DNA from: Halieaceae bacterium UBA6060
Lineage (GTDB): Bacteria > Pseudomonadota > Gammaproteobacteria > Pseudomonadales > Halieaceae
Reading direction: 5' to 3'
Assembly (NCBI GenBank): GCA_002428935.1
Contig: DIYG01000043.1
Span: forward strand, 1-17,790
Length of the DNA: 17,790 nt
Shown here one piece after another: positions 13,706 to 17,790 of this stretch; within the stretch, counting starts at the first letter, position 1; each line of letters starts with the position of its first letter. The translations under genes were made by a program, and so were the position numbers. The notes under the pieces were generated by a model. The model had not been told where the DNA came from. It saw only the letters and a program-made list of their open reading frames with translations, and ran no database searches.

Positions 13706-14917
13706 TCAAGCTTCGGACCATTGGGGGAAAGGGTCTTCCAGGCTAAGCCAGTATTCCTTGCCTCGAAGCATCTCTTCCTCATTTAGAAGGCAGCTATCCA
13801 AAGCCTTGGTGATTCCCTCTTCATCAAGGCCCTGCCCGATGAACACCAGTTCCTGGCGCATATCACCAAAGGGCTCCACCCAGAGCTTGTCGATGGAAGC
13901 GAGATACTCCTCGTCATCAGGCCAACTCGATCTCGGCACGGCCTTCCAAAACATACCGGCAAAGCCGTAGCGGGCTATACCGCCAGCTTGACTCCACTGA
14001 CCCGCGTATTCTGGTCGCGTTGCCAGCCAAAAGTACCCCTTGGAGCGGATGAGTTTGCCGTAGTCGCTGATGTTGTGAAGCACCTTGTAAAACTTTGCCG
14101 GATGGAACGGGTAACGGGCCTCGTAGCTAAAGCTGCTGATACCGTATTCTTCGGTTTCCGGCACATGCTCGCCGCGCATCTCTTTCAGCCAGCCTGGAGC
14201 CTGCTGGGCGCGAGCAAAGTCAAACAACCCCGTATCCAGCACGTCGCTCGTGTCTACCTGGCCGTTGGCAATGGGGATAATGCGCGCATCCGTGTTTAGG
14301 GAACGGAGGATGGCTGTTAGTCGGTCGACCTCGTCGGGCTCCGCCAGATCCGTTTTACTGATGAGCAAAATGTCTGCAAACTCAACTTGATCAATGAGCA
14401 GATCCGAAACACTTCGCTCATCTTCTTCGCCCAGGGACTCCCCCGTTTCCTGCAGGTACTTCGCCTCATCGTAGTCTTTCAGGAAATTAACCGCGTCAAC
14501 GACAGTAACCATCGTATCCAGCTTGGCCACATCGGAAAGTGACACGCCGTTTTCGTCGGCGAAGGTAAACGTCTCGGCGACGGGAAGCGGCTCAGATATT
14601 CCCGTGGACTCGATAAGAAGATGATCAAATCGTCCTTCTTGGGCGAGTTTTGTGACCTCCTCCAGGAGGTCCTCACGCAAGGTGCAGCAGATGCAGCCGT
14701 TACTCATCTCAACAAGCTTTTCTTCGCTGCGATTGAGAGACACATCTTTTTGCACAATCGCCGAGTCGATGTTGATTTCACTCATGTCGTTAACGATGAC
14801 CGCTACCTTCTTGCCATCGCGATTGTTCAAGACATGGCTAAGGACCGTGGTTTTACCCGCCCCGAGGAAACCCGAGAGGACGGTGACAGGAAGGCGGTTT
14901 GCGCTGGATGCTTGCAT
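13706..14917 (-). CDS. zigA: ZigA-like COG0523 GTPase (zinc metallochaperone)
   Basis: A 403-residue G3E GTPase of the ZigA/YciC(ZagA) branch. From ATG at 14917, Walker A GFLGAGKTT is at 16-24, NDMSEINID follows, and the metal site is NGCICC (Cys75, Cys77, Cys78). ESTGISEPLPVAETF, the ISKTDL guanine motif and the C-terminal CobW domain with ARYPFHPAKFYKVL and GYFWLATRPE are characteristic of this branch. Such proteins are made in zinc starvation and deliver zinc to client enzymes in the cytoplasm. Zur box 5 lies 36 bases upstream. ATG at 14935 would extend the protein by six residues; the shorter start resembles the N-terminus of relatives (NRLPVTVLSGFLG) and has a GAG about seven bases before it. 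It is transcribed alone, after the Lrp-type gene. Confidence 0.88.
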   Translation of the reverse strand: MQASSANRLPVTVLSGFLGAGKTTVLSHVLNNRDGKKVAVIVNDMSEINIDSAIVQKDVSLNRSEEKLVEMSNGCICCTLREDLLEEVTKLAQEGRFDHLLIESTGISEPLPVAETFTFADENGVSLSDVAKLDTMVTVVDAVNFLKDYDEAKYLQETGESLGEEDERSVSDLLIDQVEFADILLISKTDLAEPDEVDRLTAILRSLNTDARIIPIANGQVDTSDVLDTGLFDFARAQQAPGWLKEMRGEHVPETEEYGISSFSYEARYPFHPAKFYKVLHNISDYGKLIRSKGYFWLATRPEYAGQWSQAGGIARYGFAGMFWKAVPRSSWPDDEEYLASIDKLWVEPFGDMRQELVFIGQGLDEEGITKALDSCLLNEEEMLRGKEYWLSLEDPFPQWSEA

Positions 14918-14952
14918 AGGTCTACTCACTAGCATTCGTATATTTACGTAAC

Positions 14953-14965
14953 GTTATACTATATC
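14953..14965. promoter_or_regulatory. Zur box 5, upstream of the zigA-like gene
   Basis: GTTATACTATATC fits the shared pattern. On the minus strand it contains TATAGT, a -10-like hexamer, placing the transcript start near 14951, about 34 bases before the ATG at 14917. It lies between the zigA-like start and the stop of the Lrp-type gene. Confidence 0.78.
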
Positions 14966-14979
14966 AAATAACTCCGTTC

Positions 14980-15456
14980 CTAAGATCCAGCGATTGATGG
15001 CGGACTAGATTGAACGCATGCAAAGATCAATCCGGTTTCCAGGTGCGCCACCTCGGATCGCGTTGTGAGGGCGGTCATGGCGAAGTCCCGCAGGGTATCG
15101 GAATCGGACACGCCCACGTGGACCAGAAAATCATCGGCTCCCGCCATGTGATAGAAGCGCAGTACCTCGGGTAACGATGACAGGTAATCCTGAAACGCCG
15201 CGACAGCTTGGGCGCTATGCTCACGAATCCGCACGGCAATGAGTGCCTGTAAACCTCGACCGAGGGCACCCAGGTCTACGTCAGCCCGATAGCCCCGTAT
15301 GACTCCGGCGCGCTCGAGCTGCCGAGTGCGAACCAGTGTGGTAGACGGCGCGAGGCCGACACGATCCGCCAGTTCCTTGTTGCTCATCCGCGCATTGTTC
15401 TGCAAATGGCGAAGAATCTCGAAGTCTGTTTCGTCCAGGTCGACGGAATCTGTCAT
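14980..15456 (-). CDS. Lrp/AsnC-family regulator, MdeR-like
   Basis: A 158-residue regulator. Residues about 1-60 form the Lrp winged helix: LDETDFEILRHLQNNARMSNKELADRVGLAPSTTLVRTRQLERAGVI. A RAM (ligand-binding) domain follows at about 66-150, with HMAGADDFLVHVGVSDSDTLRDF, the region that senses amino acids in the family. It is divergent from a methionine gamma-lyase-like gene across a 100-base AT-rich region containing a perfect inverted repeat. This arrangement matches the known mdeR-mdeA pair of Pseudomonas putida, so control of the PLP enzyme by methionine or a product is a good inference. The ligand is not readable. It is not obviously linked to zinc, and the Zur box beyond its 3' end serves the zigA-like gene. 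Confidence 0.87.
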   Translation of the reverse strand: MTDSVDLDETDFEILRHLQNNARMSNKELADRVGLAPSTTLVRTRQLERAGVIRGYRADVDLGALGRGLQALIAVRIREHSAQAVAAFQDYLSSLPEVLRFYHMAGADDFLVHVGVSDSDTLRDFAMTALTTRSEVAHLETGLIFACVQSSPPSIAGS

Positions 15457-15507
15457 TTCCGAATTTTATTTGGCAGTAATCCAGACAGCAGAATAATCTC
15501 TATACTG

Positions 15508-15533
15508 AAAACAATAAAGCTAAATATTGTTTT
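15508..15533. promoter_or_regulatory. Inverted repeat, candidate Lrp-type operator
   Basis: Arms AAAACAATA and TATTGTTTT are perfect over nine bases with an eight-base AT-rich spacer. The site lies between the divergent regulator and PLP-enzyme genes, just after a -10-like TATACT (15501-15506). AT-rich dyads of this kind are typical targets of Lrp/AsnC proteins. Confidence 0.6.
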
Positions 15534-15556
15534 ACCGCCTGATCTGGAGACGCCCT

Positions 15557-16780
15557 ATGGATTCCTCGAACCCTGTAGAAGACCTCGCCCGATTGCGTCA
15601 TGAATTTGGTGAACATGGCGGTGTGAATATGTCCATCGAGGCCAGCTCCACCTTTACCGTGGTAGATCCCGCGACCATGCCGGATATCTTCGCCGGGCGT
15701 AAAGGTCCGGACAGCGGTGGCTGTTATCTGTATGGACGCCACTTCAACCCCACGGTGTACAACCTGGGCCGCCAGCTCGCAGCCCTGGAGGGAACGGAAG
15801 CGGCTTACTGTAGCGCCAGTGGTATGGGTGCCATCTCGGCAGTCATTCTTGCCCTGTGCAACGCGGGCGACCATGTGGTGGCCAGTCATACGATCTACGG
15901 TGGGACCTGGGCGTTGCTTCACGATTTCATGCCGGCAAAGACCGGCGTAAAAACCACCTTTGTGGACAGCAATAACGTCGCGGCGGTGAAAGCGGCGATC
16001 ACTGACAAAACTCGGCTACTCTACGTTGAGAGTCAATCCAACCCCACCCTACGCGTGGCTGACATCCCTGCCCTTGCGGCGATTGCTCACGAGGCAGGCA
16101 TCCCCCTGGTCGTCGACAACACCTTCACGCCGTTGGTGCTTTCTCCTGCGCACCTTGGAGCCGATATCGTGGTTCACAGCCTCACCAAGTTTATCGGCGG
16201 AGCGTCTGATCTCATCGGTGGCGCTGTATGCGCGAGCGCGGACTTTATCGCCAGTCTCATGGATCTCCACACCGGCCCCCTGATGATTCTGGGTCCCACC
16301 ATGGACCCCACCGTAGCCGCCAGCGTGGCACAACGCATACCCCATTTGCCGCTACGCATGAAAGCTCACGGAGACCGTAGCCTCGCCCTGGCGGAGCGCC
16401 TTGCCGCATTGGGTGTTTCCGTGTCCTACCCTGGCCTGCCCGCCCATCCGGATCACAAACTACTGGAACGGTTGCGCCATCCAGACTTTGGCCATGGCGG
16501 TCTCCTCACCCTGGATGCTGGTGATGAAGACACGGCGATGGCCCTGATGAACACGCTTCAAAACGGGCATCAGTTCGGCTTCGTCGCCGTAAGCCTGGGC
16601 TACTTCGACACCCTCATGTCCTGCTCGGCTACCAGCACCTCCAGTGAAATGCCCGACGACGCTCTGCAAGAAGCTGCCATTCAGCCCGGTCTCGTGCGCA
16701 TGGCTGTGGGTTACACGGGAACCCTAGAGCAACGCTGGGGGCAACTAAAAGCTGCCCTGGAGGCTACGGGCTTGGCGTGA
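15557..16780 (+). CDS. PLP-dependent methionine gamma-lyase-like enzyme
   Basis: A 407-residue Cys/Met-metabolism PLP enzyme. ATG at 15557 follows GGAG by seven bases; an upstream TTG is not needed. Residues align with P. putida methionine gamma-lyase almost one for one: Tyr59 and Arg61 (YGR.FNPT), the SGMGAIS phosphate loop at about 91-97, Tyr114, Asp187 (VVDNTF) and the PLP lysine Lys211 (HSLTKFIGG). The catalytic Cys116 of true methionine gamma-lyases is Gly here (YGGTW), and the Lys240/Asp241 pair is also not conserved. The enzyme may therefore cleave or make a different sulfur amino acid (cystathionine, homocysteine or O-acyl homoserine substrates). It is divergent from an Lrp-type regulator, and its last 17 bases overlap the convergent pepQ gene. 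Confidence 0.85.
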   Translation: MDSSNPVEDLARLRHEFGEHGGVNMSIEASSTFTVVDPATMPDIFAGRKGPDSGGCYLYGRHFNPTVYNLGRQLAALEGTEAAYCSASGMGAISAVILALCNAGDHVVASHTIYGGTWALLHDFMPAKTGVKTTFVDSNNVAAVKAAITDKTRLLYVESQSNPTLRVADIPALAAIAHEAGIPLVVDNTFTPLVLSPAHLGADIVVHSLTKFIGGASDLIGGAVCASADFIASLMDLHTGPLMILGPTMDPTVAASVAQRIPHLPLRMKAHGDRSLALAERLAALGVSVSYPGLPAHPDHKLLERLRHPDFGHGGLLTLDAGDEDTAMALMNTLQNGHQFGFVAVSLGYFDTLMSCSATSTSSEMPDDALQEAAIQPGLVRMAVGYTGTLEQRWGQLKAALEATGLA

Positions 16781-17790
16781 ACGCCTCTCGGGTCAGGTTG
16801 CGCACACCACTCTCGGTCACAAGCACATTGTCTTCGATGCGAATACCGCCAAAGGGCTTCAGTTCATCGATACGCTGGTGATTGAGCAGAGACTGCTCAC
16901 GATACCCTTCCAGGAGGGCCTCAATAAAATAGAGACCCGGTTCGATGGTAAACACCATGCTTTCCTCAAGGGTTCGGGTGAAGCGCAGGTGGGGGTACGC
17001 CGCAGGCGGTTCCTGAACTTCACCATCGGGTGAGCGCATGTGGCCACCGCGATCATGGACCTGAATGCCTAAAAGGTGGCCCAGGCCGTGAGGGAAGAAC
17101 ACCGACGTCAGACCACGGCTGAGAGCCTGCTCAACGCTACAGTTCACGAGTTCGTGATTCACCAATAGCTCAGCTAACCGCTGATGGGCATCCTCATGGA
17201 GTTCCGTGAAGCTATTTCCTGCCGCAACAGAGGCCACCAGGGCTTGCTGGAGCACGTCCAGATCATCTCGGAGTTTCCTAAATGACAGGCCTCGCTCATC
17301 CTGCGTCACATGAGTCCGTGACACATCGCTGGCATAGCCATGATGCTGGGCGCCGGCGTCGATGAGAAACGACAAGTGCTCTGCAGGCTTGTTTCGCTGT
17401 AACGCCATATGATGGAGAACGCTGGCGTGGCGATTTAGCGCGATGATGCTGCGGTAGGGCAGATCCTGATCGGCACAGGGCATGGCCTCTAGATAGGCCA
17501 AATGGATGTCAAGCTCGCTCTTACCCTCGGCAAACGCGGCAGCCGCAGCAGCGTGCCCAAGTCCCGCAAGGCGCGAGGCCTTTTCCATGCAGGCAATTTC
17601 GTAGGCCGTTTTATACGCCCGGTGATAATCGATGTGATTGATCACCGCCTGCGGATTAACCGCTGAGGGATTTACCGCGCTTGTGAGCTCATCTTGGGGA
17701 CCGAGCCAGGCCAGGTGTTGGCGCTCGCCGATGAGCCGCTTCAAATCCGCAGACTCTCGATACGCCACCACCTCAAACTCCGCCGCAACC
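16764..17790 (-). CDS. pepQ: Xaa-Pro dipeptidase PepQ, N-terminus cut off by window edge
   Basis: The catalytic pita-bread half of a cytoplasmic metallo-peptidase that splits dipeptides ending in proline. The frame is open to the window end, so about 100 N-terminal residues are missing; the internal GTG at 17771 is not the true start. The five metal ligands expected in the family are visible: two Asp in LIDAGAQHHGYASDVSRTH, His in FPHGLGHLLG, Glu in TIEPGLYF and Glu in GGIRIEDNV. The blocks HYHR-like IDYHRAYKTAYEIACM and PYRSIIALNRHASVLHH match E. coli PepQ, as does the ending IEDNVLVTESGVRNLTRE. It converges on the PLP-enzyme gene with a 17-base overlap of coding ends. Nothing suggests zinc control; the family usually uses manganese. 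Confidence 0.92.
   Translation of the reverse strand, partial: VAAEFEVVAYRESADLKRLIGERQHLAWLGPQDELTSAVNPSAVNPQAVINHIDYHRAYKTAYEIACMEKASRLAGLGHAAAAAAFAEGKSELDIHLAYLEAMPCADQDLPYRSIIALNRHASVLHHMALQRNKPAEHLSFLIDAGAQHHGYASDVSRTHVTQDERGLSFRKLRDDLDVLQQALVASVAAGNSFTELHEDAHQRLAELLVNHELVNCSVEQALSRGLTSVFFPHGLGHLLGIQVHDRGGHMRSPDGEVQEPPAAYPHLRFTRTLEESMVFTIEPGLYFIEALLEGYREQSLLNHQRIDELKPFGGIRIEDNVLVTESGVRNLTREAFTPSP

Overview
The window is gene-dense, high-GC bacterial DNA. It has short intergenic gaps, ATGA gene overlaps, several GTG/TTG starts and proteins that resemble gammaproteobacterial families. The likeliest source is a free-living, probably aquatic gammaproteobacterium (a Halieaceae/OM60-like lineage is possible). 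The genus is my inference, not something read from a marker gene.

The centre (about 2.65-14.97 kb) is a zinc-starvation island built around a Zur repressor. Five 13-bp sites that I aligned by eye fit the palindromic pattern G-W-T-A-Y-A-N-T-R-T-A-W-C (one site has a single mismatch). They sit upstream of (1) a type VII-like ABC operon, (2) zur itself, (3) a small Cys/His protein followed by znuD and a DUF1826 gene, (4) a divergent pair of transcription units, one with a PhoX-like phosphatase, a MerC-like protein and a COG0523 GTPase and the other with a DmeF-like CDF exporter, and (5) the zigA-like COG0523 GTPase. Each site contains a -10-like hexamer, so Zn-Zur would block RNA polymerase directly.

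Layout: 1-861, 5'-complete but 3'-truncated gldA (minus). 862-1332, no intact gene, with a decayed coding remnant. 1333-2532, DUF418/YeiB-like membrane protein (minus). 2786-5741, ATPase, FtsX/MacB-like permease and DUF3299 protein (plus, ATGA-coupled). 5779-6255, zur. 6400-9559, small Cys/His protein, znuD and DUF1826 (plus). 9601-12427, COG0523, MerC-like and PhoX-like genes, transcribed from 12427 leftward. 12524-13543, dmeF-like exporter (plus). 13706-14917, zigA-like (minus). 14980-15456, Lrp/AsnC regulator (minus), divergent from 15557-16780, a methionine gamma-lyase-like PLP enzyme. 16764-17790, 5'-truncated pepQ (minus), overlapping the PLP gene tail to tail.

How it may work together: ZnuD brings zinc across the outer membrane. 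The ABC complex, whose permease carries a 13-His periplasmic insertion, would handle zinc in the periplasm. The two COG0523 GTPases would allocate scarce zinc in the cytoplasm. A PhoX-type (Fe/Ca) phosphatase may replace a zinc-dependent PhoA. The less expected parts are the missing DUF2796-type zinc-binding partner, a metal exporter sharing a Zur site, a possibly leaderless zur transcript, and three independent His-rich expansions.
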